A DNA stretch of 64,000 nt from Tenrec ecaudatus (lineage: Eukaryota; Chordata; Mammalia; Afrosoricida; Tenrecidae), in NCBI RefSeq assembly GCF_050624435.1, contig NC_134537.1, forward strand, positions 10,536,584 through 10,600,583, written 5' to 3'. This document shows, in pieces, positions 10,413 to 19,680 of this stretch. How positions within the stretch are numbered: position 1 is the first letter of the stretch; the number at the start of each line of letters is the position of its first letter. The translations under genes and the position numbers were made by a program. The notes beneath the pieces were generated by a model. The model searched no databases. It saw nothing but the letters and a program-made list of their open reading frames with translations, and had not been told where the DNA came from.

Positions 10413-10885
10413 TTTGGATTAAAGAAGACTTCAGGAGATATTTTTGGTTTCAGGTTTAAAGATGAGCTCGGGTCAATCGTTTTGGAGATTCATACAGAAA
10501 GTGTGGGGTCTGTGAGAATCTGAAATTCTGGAATACTACTGCTGTCTGGGAAGAAGGGACAGAAAATCTAGGCAGAGCAAAGCTGGAAATGAAAGCAGTG
10601 TACACATTGACTTCTGGGCAGAGATGCCTGATTAGAAGCCAAAGAGCTCTTTGTATTTCCTCCCCAAATCCAACTGAAATGACGCTGGAACTTAGCTATC
10701 TGGTCATCCTCGTATGGTTTCGCATATTTAAGAAATAGAGGATCTCTGAGTTCACCCAAGCTCCATTTCAGGATGCTCTGTTCGGGGACTCCTGACATGC
10801 CCACCTTTGCAGCGATCTTCCTGGCTGAAGTTGAAAAGATAGAGTCAGAGCAAGAGCAAGCGAAGAGAGCACTCACTTCCTGTAA
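10413..10885. other. Unassigned stretch, possibly old L1-related
   Basis: A 102-codon minus-strand frame (10876-10568) crosses it without recognisable domains. The composition is compatible with an old LINE fragment, but I cannot confirm that. Confidence 0.25.
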
Positions 10886-11082
10886 GTCAGTGCTGACTCA
10901 CGGGGACCCTTGTGGCTTTCCAAGACTGTAACTCTTTGTGAGAGTAGAAAGCCCAGTCTTTCTCCCAGGGAGGTGTCACTGGTTTGAACAGCCAACCATG
11001 TGGATCAGAGGTGTCACTGGTTTTGAACAGCCAACCATGTGGATCGCAGTCCAATGCATAACCAATACACCACCAGGGCTCC
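10886..11082 (-). repeat. AfroSINE-type SINE with ~37-bp tandem duplication over box B
   Basis: Minus-strand SINE in which the block beginning AGGTGTCACTGGTTTGAACA occurs at 10971 and again at 11009. The duplicated unit carries the reversed box B (GTTCAAACC) of the internal Pol III promoter. The second unit has one extra T. Confidence 0.8.
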
Positions 11083-11124
11083 ATAATTGATAGTAGCTGA
11101 ATGAATGAATGGAACAAAATGATT

Positions 11125-11985
11125 ATTTTCCCAAACTGTTTTATTGGGAGTGAATACAGATAAAATATTGTTCAATCACATCAAGCTACATTGTACAACT
11201 GCTACCACAATCAGTTTCAAACTTTCTCTTTCTTCTTGAACTCCGTGACATCAGTTCTCCACTATCTTCCTGTCCTGTTCACCCCCCCCACCCCGCCCAG
11301 GAACCCTTATTCTACTTGCTGTGTCTATAGGTCAATCCTGGGTTGACATTACTGACAACCAGAAAAATATATAACAAAAATTCAAGAGGGTTACACCCAA
11401 TGACAAAATACATCTGACATAAACTCCAATATAGAAAACAAAAACTAAAAACAGAGAAAATGTTGAAAACCAGATCAGGCACAATGTGCTTCAGAGTGGG
11501 GGGATCATCTGATAAGATTTTAACTGTTCAAGTCAGGTCTATCATTTTGATCTCCTATAGTCATCTCTCCGCTACGCTATTTGGTAACCAGCTTCTTCCC
11601 ATCCCTCTATTATGGCGAGAGGGACAGAGCCATAGGCTTATTTCCTGTGTACATCTTACAAATGAATCTAGGGCTCCCACTGTCATTCACAGCCTTTTGA
11701 AAACCAAATTCTCACAATTTAGACTCTTGTTACTATTCCCTCCTTCGACTTTGGATTCTGTGATTTACAATCCTTTGGTCACTGATGTTGGTGCGCTTCT
11801 TCCATGTGGACTTAGTTGACATCTCATGTAGATGTCTGCTCACTTGGAGACAAACCTTTAAGACCCCAATTGCTATTTTATCTAATAGCTGGGCACCATC
11901 TAATTTCTTCACCACACTTTGCTCTAGCACCCGTATCTTCTGTGCTCCATGAGGGCGAGTATTGAACAGGGTCATGATGTAAGAA
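11125..11985 (-). mobile_element. Older L1 3' UTR, minus orientation
   Basis: Starts with a reversed tail 'CTGTTTTATTGGGAGTGAATACA' and runs through the typical L1 3' UTR order, including 'ATGGCGAGAGGGACAGAG', 'CTTTAAGACCCCAATTGCTA' and 'ATAGCTGGGCACCATC'. It is more diverged than the short L1 tails elsewhere. Confidence 0.65.
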
Positions 11986-12489
11986 CTAATTATTCTTAAG
12001 TTGGAGCTGGGATTTCATGCAAGTCCCAAACCCTGGGATGCTTACTTTAAAGGAAAGTGAGATATAAAAGACTTAGAAGTCTAGGCCAAGGTCAGATGGC
12101 AATAAACAGAATAACTGGGATTTGAACCCAGGTTTGTGTGATGTCAGAGCCAGAGGTCTTAAACATTTTATTCGACAGTTTGGTAAGAGTTAATAATGAG
12201 GTGTGGAAATGCTTATTATATAACAATGTGAAAAAAGTATGATGTAAAATTATATGTATGGAATATGAACTGCATAAACCTGTGCAGAGAGAAAGTTTCA
12301 AGAAGCAATTAGATTGAGTAGAAAACAATGAGATTCTGAAAGAGTTTTTAAGCATACTAAGTCGTTTTATTTTTTAATTTAAAATATTATGAACCTACGC
12401 AAAACAGAAGAGTATAATGAACCCCCACATATGCCTCACAACCTCAAGCACCCTCAAACTATTGGCTAGCTGCCCCCTTTCACTTTCTC
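11986..12489. other. AT-rich intergenic sequence
   Basis: Nothing recognised. Chance minus-strand frames only. Confidence 0.35.
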
Positions 12490-12885
12490 CTTCCCATGTG
12501 ATTTTGAATCAGTTCTCAGAGGTAATGGCCAGTTTTGTGCACCTCTGAATAGGCTACATTCCTGTGAAGGCATTCTGCCGATGTGATTAAAGCTCGGAAT
12601 GAGATGATTGCAAGCAAGGAAATTTATTCTAAGAGATATGGATGGACTCCGTTGACTGGCTTTTGGAGCAGAGCGGAGATTGCTCTGAAGAAGAGATTTC
12701 ACTTTTAGACTTCTGTTCCCCCTGAGAGTCCTAGCCTTCTTGGTGGTCCACTCTACAGAGTTTGGACTTGACTAGATTGTCGTCCTTACAATCCTATGAG
12801 TCCATTCCTTACTATAAACCTCTTAGTATGGCGCCCCTACTGATTCTGTTTTCTAGTTGAACCCTGATGGATACACAGACAATGT
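12490..12885 (+). mobile_element. Old MLT1/MaLR LTR
   Basis: Ends in 'CTGATTCTGTTTTCTAGTTGAACCCTGATGGATACA', the shared 3' end of ancient MLT1-type LTRs, and has the 'GATGTGATTAAAGCTC' section upstream. Clearly older than the other LTRs here. Confidence 0.5.
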
Positions 12886-12909
12886 CATTTCTCTTGAACT
12901 AGTTCAGCC

Positions 12910-13024
12910 CAGTAAGGAGCCTTGGCGGCATAGTGGTTACACATCAGTCTGCAATCCGCAAGGTTAGGTGTTTGAAACCACTGGCCACTCTGTAGGAGAC
13001 ATGGCTATCTACTCTCATAAACAG
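12910..13024 (+). repeat. AfroSINE-type SINE, 5' part (split by L1)
   Basis: Head 'AAGGAGCCTTGGCGGCATAGTGG' through 'CTATCTACTCTCATAAA'. Its remainder is at 13665-13765, beyond an L1 copy. Confidence 0.75.
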
Positions 13025-13660
13025 TACTGGACATCCCCTGTCAGAAGGGTCTCAGGGAGGAGATAAGCCAGTCAGGGTGCAGTATAGCACTGATGAAACA
13101 CAACTTTCTTGTAGTTCTTTAATGCTTCCTTCCCCCTAACTATCATGATCCCAATTCTACCTTACAAATTTGGCTAGACCAGAGAATGTACACTGGTACA
13201 GATAAGAGCTGGAAACACTGGGAATCCAGGACAGATACAGCCCTCAGGACCAATAATGAGAGTAGCCATACCAGAAGGGGAAGGTGGAGGAGAAAGTGGG
13301 AACCGATCACAATGATCTACATATAACCCCCTCCCTTGGGGGAGCAGACAACAGAAAAGAGGGTGAAGGGAGACATCAGACAGTGTAGACATGAAAAAAA
13401 TTATGAATTATCAAGGGTTCATGAGGGAGAACGGGTGGGGAAGGGAGGGAAATAAATGAGCTGATACCAAGGGCTCAAGTAGAAAGAAAATGTTTTGAAG
13501 ATGATGATTGCAACATATGTACAAATGTGCTTGACACAATGGATGGATGGATGGATGGATGGATGGATGAATTGTGATAAGAGTTGTACGAGCCCCCAAT
13601 AAAATGATTTTTTAAAAAGAAGAAAATAACTACACACAGGAAATGCAAAAAAAAAAAGAA
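13025..13660 (+). mobile_element. L1 3' end nested in a SINE, with (GGAT)n expansion
   Basis: About 0.6 kb of L1 3' UTR from 'GACATCCCCTGTCAGAAGGG' to 'GAGCCCCCAATAAAATGATT' and a long A-rich tail. The normal GGATGGATG motif is expanded to about seven GGAT units at 13541-13568. Confidence 0.8.
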
Positions 13661-13664
13661 AAAA

Positions 13665-13765
13665 AAGAATTATGGTCTCAGAAACCCACAGGGGCCATTC
13701 TTCCCTGTCTCCTATGGTTTCTATAAATCTGCATCAACTTGTCAGTAGTGAGTTTGCGTGTGTTT
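13665..13765 (+). repeat. AfroSINE-type SINE, 3' part (split by L1)
   Basis: Resumes at 'TTATGGTCTCAGAAACCCACAGGGG' and ends '..CTTGTCAGTAGTGAG', completing the copy begun at 12910. Confidence 0.75.
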
Positions 13766-14221
13766 GAGATCAGCCAGCAGTCAAATAGTGAGGAGACTTT
13801 TAAACAGGCAAAGCACCCTACAGTACCACGATCTCCCAGAACAAAAATTAACAGGAAATCCTAGATATAATCAAGCACTCCATGAGATCTTACGATAGCC
13901 AAGCATCTTTCCTTAAGGGGAAAACAGCGACGTGCCAGGATTTTCTCAGGGATCCAGCAGGGGGCCTTCGTGTCACGTGCTCCAAGGTGAAGACGCTTGT
14001 CTCTGAGGAGCTCTGTCACCCAGGGCAGTGGTCGGCGCCCAGAAGACTCAGGGTGAATGTGTGATGCATGATGTGTGAGTCGATGAATGAGAGATGGAAT
14101 CTGCACATCGTTCATTCATTATATCCGTGTTAGGGAACCTGGTGACACCGAGGATTACACACGGGTCTGGTAAGTGCAAGCTCTACCGTGGGAACTCACC
14201 AGCTGCCCCTTGAGAGAAAGG
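13766..14221. other. Intergenic sequence, nothing recognised
   Basis: Moderate GC with several CpGs around 13930-14040. Overlapping short frames on both strands (13882-14064 plus, 14115-13861 minus) show no family signature. Confidence 0.35.
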
Positions 14222-14322
14222 GGAGGCTTCCTTTCCGCTCCTGTGATCGCTTCGGGAACCCCAAGGGGCAGTGATTCTCCATGTCCTCTAGGGTGACTAT
14301 GAGTCAGTCGATGGCAGGGAGA
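14222..14322 (+). repeat. AfroSINE-type SINE, 3' fragment
   Basis: Only the body and end remain: 'GCTCCTGTGATCGCTTCGGGAACCC', 'GGGTGACTATGAGTCAGTCGATGGCAG'. Confidence 0.7.
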
Positions 14323-14361
14323 TTGGGCGTTCGGTGTGGACCCTGTGCTAGGGTCTTAAGG

Positions 14362-14554
14362 CAGGGGTTCTCAACCTTCCTCATGCTGCGACCCCTTCAT
14401 ACAGCTCCTCATGTGGTGGTGACCCCCCCAACCATAAAATTATTTTCGTTGCTACTTCATCACTAATTTTGCTACTGTGATGACTTGGGCAACCCCTGTG
14501 AAAAGGTCGTTCGACCCCCCAAGGGGGTCACGACCCACAGGTTGAGAACCGCTG
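14362..14554 (+). mobile_element. SPIN-like hAT MITE, copy 2
   Basis: 193 bp with CAGGGGTTCTCAACC and its inverted partner ..GGTTGAGAACCGCTG. The interior 'CCATAAAATTATTTTCGTTGC' is well kept. Left flank TCTTAAGG and right flank GTCTAAGG are near-identical. Confidence 0.88.
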
Positions 14555-14565
14555 GTCTAAGGTCT

Positions 14566-14745
14566 AGTGGTTACTCCACAGGCTGTGATCTGAAAGATCA
14601 GCGGTTGGAACCACCAGCCACTCTGCAGGAGAAAGACGGGGTGTTCTTGTCCTGTCACGAGTTACAATCCTGAAAACCCACAGGGGCAGTTCTTCCTATG
14701 GGCTGGCATCAATGCGGTGACTCCGAGGGCGATGTTTTCAGTTCT
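14566..14745 (+). repeat. AfroSINE-type SINE
   Basis: Begins just right of the SPIN-like element. It has 'AGTGGTTACTCCACAGGCTG', box B 'GGTTGGAACCACC' and the 'CCCACAGGGGCAGTTCTTCC' body. Confidence 0.75.
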
Positions 14746-14892
14746 GAAAACAGTGGCCTGCAGCAGGTGTTCTCTGCATTTCAAGGATGAGGAGACAAAA
14801 GTGCAAAGAGGTTAAAAGGGTGGAGGAAGCTCACGGAGGTAGTGAATGAGAACCTCTGAGGTAGCCTAGGTCTGTAGCCTTACAGGACCTAG

Positions 14893-15112
14893 CGGAGCCC
14901 TGGTGGCCGCAGGGGCTACAAGTTAGGCTGCTAACCGTGAAGCCAGCAGTTCGACCCCTCCAGCCAGCTGTGCAGTTCGACCCCTCCAGCCAGCTGTGCA
15001 GGAGAGACTCGAGGCTTTCTAGTAGAGTTAGTTTCAGAAACTCACAGGGGGCAGTTCGACCCTTCCTGTAGGGCCACTATGAATCAGAATTGACTGGGTG
15101 GCAGTGAGTTAC
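14893..15112 (+). repeat. AfroSINE-type SINE with 26-bp tandem duplication over box B
   Basis: Full-length plus-strand SINE starting GGAGCCCTGGTGG. The unit starting GCAGTTCGACCCCTCC occurs at 14946 and 14972, each carrying a box B (GTTCGACCC), so the Pol III B box is doubled. Confidence 0.85.
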
Positions 15113-16409
15113 AGTGCATATGGAGAGTCCATAAATGGTTGAAAAAAGGCCACACCTAGAATCATTACCATAGTCCTTGTTTAATCCTTCCCCCAAGCAA
15201 CTCCTGCATCTCCCAAACTTCCCGTTGTTGGCAGGGGCCAGTGAGTCAGTGCTGACTCATGGCTACCTCACTCACAACAGAAGGAAACCCTGCCCTGCCC
15301 TGTGCTACGCTTGAGACCATCCTTGCAGCCAGGTGTCAATCTGTCTTATGGAGGGCCTTCCTCTTTTTTTGCTGCCCCTCTACTTTACCAATCTTGCTGG
15401 CCTTCTTCAGGGACTGGTCTCTCCTGACAGCACGTCTCACAAAGTACATGAGACTGAGGCTCATCATCCTGGGCGATAAGGAGCACTCTGATTGTCCTTC
15501 TGAGACAGAATTGTTTGTTCTTTTGGAAGTCCGTGGTATTTCAAATGCATCCATGCTTCTTCGCTCTTCCTTATTCGATGTGCAAGTTTCACATGCCTAT
15601 GAGGCTGTTGAAAGGACCATGGCTCGGGTCAGGCGCACTGTACTCCTCAAAGTTACATCCCTGCTTTTCAGCTCTCTAAACGGCTCGGTGCGGCAGTTAC
15701 CCAAAATGCAACACGCCTTTAAATCCCTTGACGGCTATTTCCACGAGCATTGATTGTGAATCCAAGCAAGACGGAATCCTTGACAACTTGCATCTTTTCA
15801 CATGATGTTACCTCGTGGTCCATTTGTGAGGATTTGACTTTATTAAGTTGTAATCTATACTGAAGACTGCAGCCCTTCGTCTGCATCAGCAACAAGCCCT
15901 CCTCACTGTCTGCAGGCAAGGCTATGGCACCTGCATTTCATAGGTTAACAACCTTCCTCTAACCCCGATGCTGCATTCGTTTTCAGTTTCAGTCTCCTAG
16001 ATTATTTGCTCGGCGTGCCCACTGGATAGGTATATGTAAGGGATACAACCCTGACACACCCCATCCCGATTTTAAACGATGCAGTAGTCCTTGGTCTGTT
16101 CACACAACTGCCTCTCGATCCATGGACAGGTTCCACATGAGCCCAATTAAGGTGCTCTGGAATTCCCATTCTTCTCAAGACCACCCAGTAGTTTGTTATC
16201 ATCCATACAGTTGAATGCCTTGGCACAGTCAGCAAAACACAAGTAAACACCTTTCCGGTACTTTCTGCTTTCAGCCCAAATCTATCTGACACGAGCAATG
16301 AAGTTCCGTGTTCCACTGGCCCAAACCTCTGGCAGCTCCCTGTCAATGTACTGCTGCAGCCAACCATTGTTGGATGACCTTCAGCAAAAGTTTACTTTGT
16401 GTGTGATAG

Positions 16410-16512
16410 GAGTGATCTCACTGCCATCTAGTCAAGGCTGACTCGTGGCACCACCTTGTGGGCTTCCGAGACTAACTGTTCCCGGCAGTAGAAAGCCTAA
16501 TATTTCTCCCAG
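16410..16512 (-). repeat. AfroSINE-type SINE, partial, nested in RTE copy B
   Basis: 'CTCACTGCCATCTAGTCAAGGCTGACTC' then 'GGGCTTCCGAGACTAACTG' and 'CAGTAGAAAGCC'. RTE sequence continues on both sides. Confidence 0.7.
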
Positions 16513-16561
16513 ATATTAGGGATACTGTTCTATAATTTGAGAATTCTTTTGGGTCACCTTT

Positions 16562-17228
16562 TTTAAAATATCATTTTATTAGGGGCTCATACAACTCTTA
16601 TCACAATCCATACACACATCAATTGTGTAAAGCACATCTGTTCATTCATTGTCCTCACCATTCTCAAAATATTTGCTCTCCACTTAAGCCCCTGGCATCA
16701 GCTCATTTTCCCCTCCCTCGCCACTCCCCGCTCCCTCATGAGCCCTTGATAATTTATAAATTATTATTTTGTCATATCTTACCCTGTCCGACGTCTCTCT
16801 TCACCCACTTTTCTGTTGTCCGTCCCCCAGGGACGAGGTTATATGTAGATCCTTGTAATCGGTTCCCCTTTCCAACCCACCCTCCCTCCACTCTCCACTT
16901 GTCCTGAAGGGATCATCTGTCCTGGGTTCCCTGTGTTTTCAGTTCCTATCTGTACCAGTGTACATCCTCTGGTCTAGTCAGATTTGTAAGGTAGAATTGG
17001 GATCATGATAGTAGGGAGGAGGGGGAGGAAGCATTTAGGAACTAGAAGAAAGTTGTATGTTTCATTGTTGCTACATCGCACCCTGACTGGCTTGTCTCCT
17101 CCCTGAAACCCTTCTGTAAGGGGATATCCAGTGGCCTACAAATGGGCTTTGGGTCTCCACTCCGCACTCCCCCTTCATTCACAGTAATATGATTTTTTTG
17201 TTCTGATGATGCCTGATAACTGATCTTG
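16562..17228 (-). mobile_element. L1 3' end nested in RTE copy B, 13-bp TSD
   Basis: Reversed L1 tail starting TTTTAAAATATCATTTTATT and running to the 'GACATCCCC' region in reverse. TTGGGTCACCTTT stands at 16549-16561 and again at 17229-17241, so the insertion point inside the RTE is exact. Confidence 0.88.
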
Positions 17229-17600
17229 TTGGGTCACCTTTCTTAGGAAGTGGTACCAATAAGGATTTTTTTTTCCCATCACTCGGTCAGGTAGCTATCT
17301 TCCAAATTTCCTGACATAGATGAGTGAGTCCTTCCGTTGTTCCATCATCTTGTTGAACAATTCCAGTTGGTACTGTTCCAAACATGAGTAATCATTCTCT
17401 GGAAAGTATTGCCTGCTATATTCAGTTTGGCCTGATTCTGAAGTTTCCATATACTGTACTATATATTTTTGTGACTTGGTCTCTAAACTCAACAGTGTGT
17501 TTGTAAGATGCATCTGGAACGAGCATCTATCAGTTGTCCTTTTCATCATTTTACTTGCTAGTGCAGGTATTCATCCATTTTACTGATCCTGGGCATCTTG

Positions 17601-17979
17601 GTTGCTGCCAGGAAGCTTCTTAGGCACATACATGTTTAAGAACACATATCTCTAAGCTATACATCTTGGACTGGAATTGACAGGACGTTTGGTGTGAGTG
17701 TATTTTCAATTTGATTAGGCAGGACCACAGTTGTCCAGCGTGGTTGCTTTCCTGGATGTGCTCATGGGCATTATTTGAAAGTGAGCATGCAGGTCTGATT
17801 GACGGGTTACAGGCTAACAGAGACTTTGAATGTGGAAGAAAGCAGTGTGCCATGCAATTCGCACAAGGAACCAAAGCGTAGCAAGGTGAACGCAGTCCCA
17901 ACTCTGGAAGAAAGCACAGTGTGTGCTGTTCTTCATTCACTAGGGGACGCATTTTCTTAATTTCCAAAACTCTTCTTAT
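17601..17979. other. Intergenic sequence, nothing recognised
   Basis: Unique-looking DNA between RTE copy B and the double-tailed L1. The minus-strand frame through it joins unrelated repeat and unique sequence. Confidence 0.35.
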
Positions 17980-17994
17980 AAAAGAGCACCCTTG

Positions 17995-18275
17995 AGGACC
18001 TGATGCAAGGGGCTTAAGTGGAGAGCAAATGCCTTGAGAATGATTGGGGCAGGGAATGTATGGATGTGCTTTATACAATTGATGTATGTATATGTATGGA
18101 TTGTGGTAAGAGTTGTATGAGTCCCTAATAAAATGTAAAAGAAGAAAAGAGAAAAAAATGATTAGGGCAAAGACTGTACAGATGTGCTTTATACAATTGA
18201 TGTATGTATATGTATGAACTGTGAAAAGAATTGTATGAGCCCCAATAAATTGTTAAAATAAAAAAAAAGAAAAAA
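17995..18275 (+). mobile_element. Double-tailed L1 insertion with a single 15-bp TSD
   Basis: Two consecutive L1 3' ends sit in one insertion. The first (17995-18158) ends 'GAGTCCCTAATAAAATG' plus an A-rich tail. The second (18159-18275) ends 'GAGCCCCAATAAATTG' plus a longer A-rich tail. Both share 'TTTATACAATTGATGTATG'. Only the outer ends carry the duplication, AAAAGAGCACCCTTG at 17980-17994 and 18276-18290, and none separates the tails, so this looks like one integration event. Confidence 0.8.
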
Positions 18276-18344
18276 AAAAGAGCACCCTTGGTCCTTAGGA
18301 GAAAAGAGTATCACATGCAAATGAACAGGCGCACACACACTGCA

Positions 18345-19443
18345 AGTCCAGAGAAAGTAAGAGTCCTTTATTCCATCAGGGGGTAAGGGCACACGCAGCA
18401 ATCGGAAAGAATGTGCCATTTGGGTTGTCACTGGTGGAGTTGCTGATGTCCTCTCCCCTCCCACGGTGGATGGAAGTGTTTCCTGCAGCTTCATGCTCTG
18501 GTCCCAAGTCAAGGTCTACGGCGACCACTCAGAAGTGTGGGAGCTGGGAAAGTCACTGGTCAGCAAATCAGAGACGGAGGATGACTTTGAGGACATGAAG
18601 TGCACGTGGTGGGCAAAGTAAACACACCATGCAGGTGATGACAGGGGAGTTCGCTAAGCAAAAGCCTCGCGAGGGAAGCACGGTCTAGAAGACAGTAACC
18701 TCCCTAGCAGTAGAAGTAGGCTCTAGGAGGCCACACACAGGACTGTGGAGGGGGAGATGAGACTATTGACATCTACAGGCTGGAAGCTAGTGGCCAGAGC
18801 CCTGGGATTCCACTTTGGGGACCGTCTTCACTGTCCTGGGAGAAGCTAAGTCCTGTGTGTGACTGTGCTTCACGTTGCACCATGGAAGAGAAGCCAGGCA
18901 GTAGCTTCTGCCTTATAAAGTGGTCTTCGGTCCCAGCACCCGTCCCAGGCGCTCAGTGGGACCGGTTTGCCAAAGGGGTTAGTTAGTTAAGGACCTAAGG
19001 GGAGGGGTGCGGGGTTGGCTCCGATAAAGTGGAATTTAGGATTAAACCCACTGGGCTTCGGGGCACCCAGCAGCACTGACATTTGCTGGAGGACTTCTGA
19101 GGGAGGGAGAATGGCAATGGAGCCCGGAGAGCCGTTCTTCATCATTAACTGGTACATCCTCAACATGCTCTATCTCAGGGAACGCTGGGGCAGAGATCCT
19201 GACCTCGATGGCTGTCTCTCCCCGGATCCCTGAGCAGGGGTCTGGTCTACGGAGGAGCAGTGTGCAAACACAGCAAAGGAGCTCTCCCGGAGGAGCTTTG
19301 GAGTGAATCAGCATCGGCGAGGCCTTAGGCTATTTGACTTCAGCTGGGTTTCCTGGAGAACGTTTTGTCTCTCTTGCCTGGCACACGCCCAGCCTGGCTC
19401 TGGGCAGCCCTTGGGCTTCAGGTGCAGCTGCCCGAGGTGAGGC
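18345..19443 (-). other. ENTPD3: ENTPD3 3' untranslated region (probable)
   Basis: Lies directly after the ENTPD3 stop codon and is free of recognisable transposons for about 1.1 kb, in contrast to the DNA on its left. The only strong poly(A) signal on this strand is at its far end. A plus-strand frame of about 87 codons (18352-18620) lies inside it; I could not place its product and treat it as chance. Confidence 0.6.
18367..18372 (-). terminator. ENTPD3: Probable ENTPD3 poly(A) signal
   Basis: AATAAA on the minus strand. About 20 bases further a CA stands near 18348-18350, and then a GT-rich downstream element (GTGTGTGTGCGCCTGTTC, in reverse at about 18330-18347). Signal, cleavage dinucleotide and downstream element are in the right order and spacing. 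Confidence 0.6.
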
Positions 19444-19680
19444 TCACTCTGAGTCCACAGTGTGGTCAAAGGAATGCTGGGAGGGCTTCTGTATCCGGGA
19501 CACTGCACACAGGTACACAAGAAAGGCCAGACACAGCGAGGCCAGCACAGCAAAGGCAGTGAGAGTGCCCACAAAGGCCAGCGGCTGAATGGGTAATTGG
19601 ATCAGGGAGCTTCCGGCTGGGATCTGGTTGGTCAAATTGAGCATATAGCCAAGAGACCAGGCTATGCTGCTGTTCTCCAC
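19444..19680 (-). CDS. ENTPD3: ENTPD3 last coding exon (residues 452-529 and stop)
   Basis: Acceptor TTCGCAG precedes 19680 and the TGA stop is at 19446-19444. It encodes apyrase conserved region 5 with 'AWSLGYML' (W459), the C-terminal membrane helix (about 486-510, '[20 protein letters not shown]') and a short cytoplasmic tail ending 'FDHTVDSE'. It has sequons at N454 and N466; as I recall, the second is a serine in human. Confidence 0.97.
   Translation of the reverse strand: MENSSIAWSLGYMLNLTNQIPAGSSLIQLPIQPLAFVGTLTAFAVLASLCLAFLVYLCAVSRIQKPSQHSFDHTVDSE

Larger units (their letters stand above)
15243..17600 (-). mobile_element. RTE/BovB-type LINE (copy B), minus orientation, twice interrupted
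   Basis: The longest RTE copy. The 3' end is at 15243 ('AGTCAGTGCTGACTCATGGC'). The reverse-transcriptase region in reverse spans 15720-16380, with translated pieces such as 'RRMGIPEHLNWAHVEPVHGS'. The part upstream of the RT catalytic region lies at 17240-17550, where an 84-codon frame survives. A SINE (16410-16512) and an L1 (16562-17228) sit inside it. Stops and shifts break the coding sequence. Confidence 0.8.

Noticed and set aside
15259-15753. A 164-codon plus-strand open frame, the longest in the window.
   Set aside because: It is the antisense shadow of RTE copy B; the real coding direction is minus.
18352-18620. A plus-strand frame of about 87 codons ending 'DDFEDMKCTWWAK'.
   Set aside because: It lies antisense within the probable ENTPD3 3' UTR, has no ATG near its start and matches no family I know.
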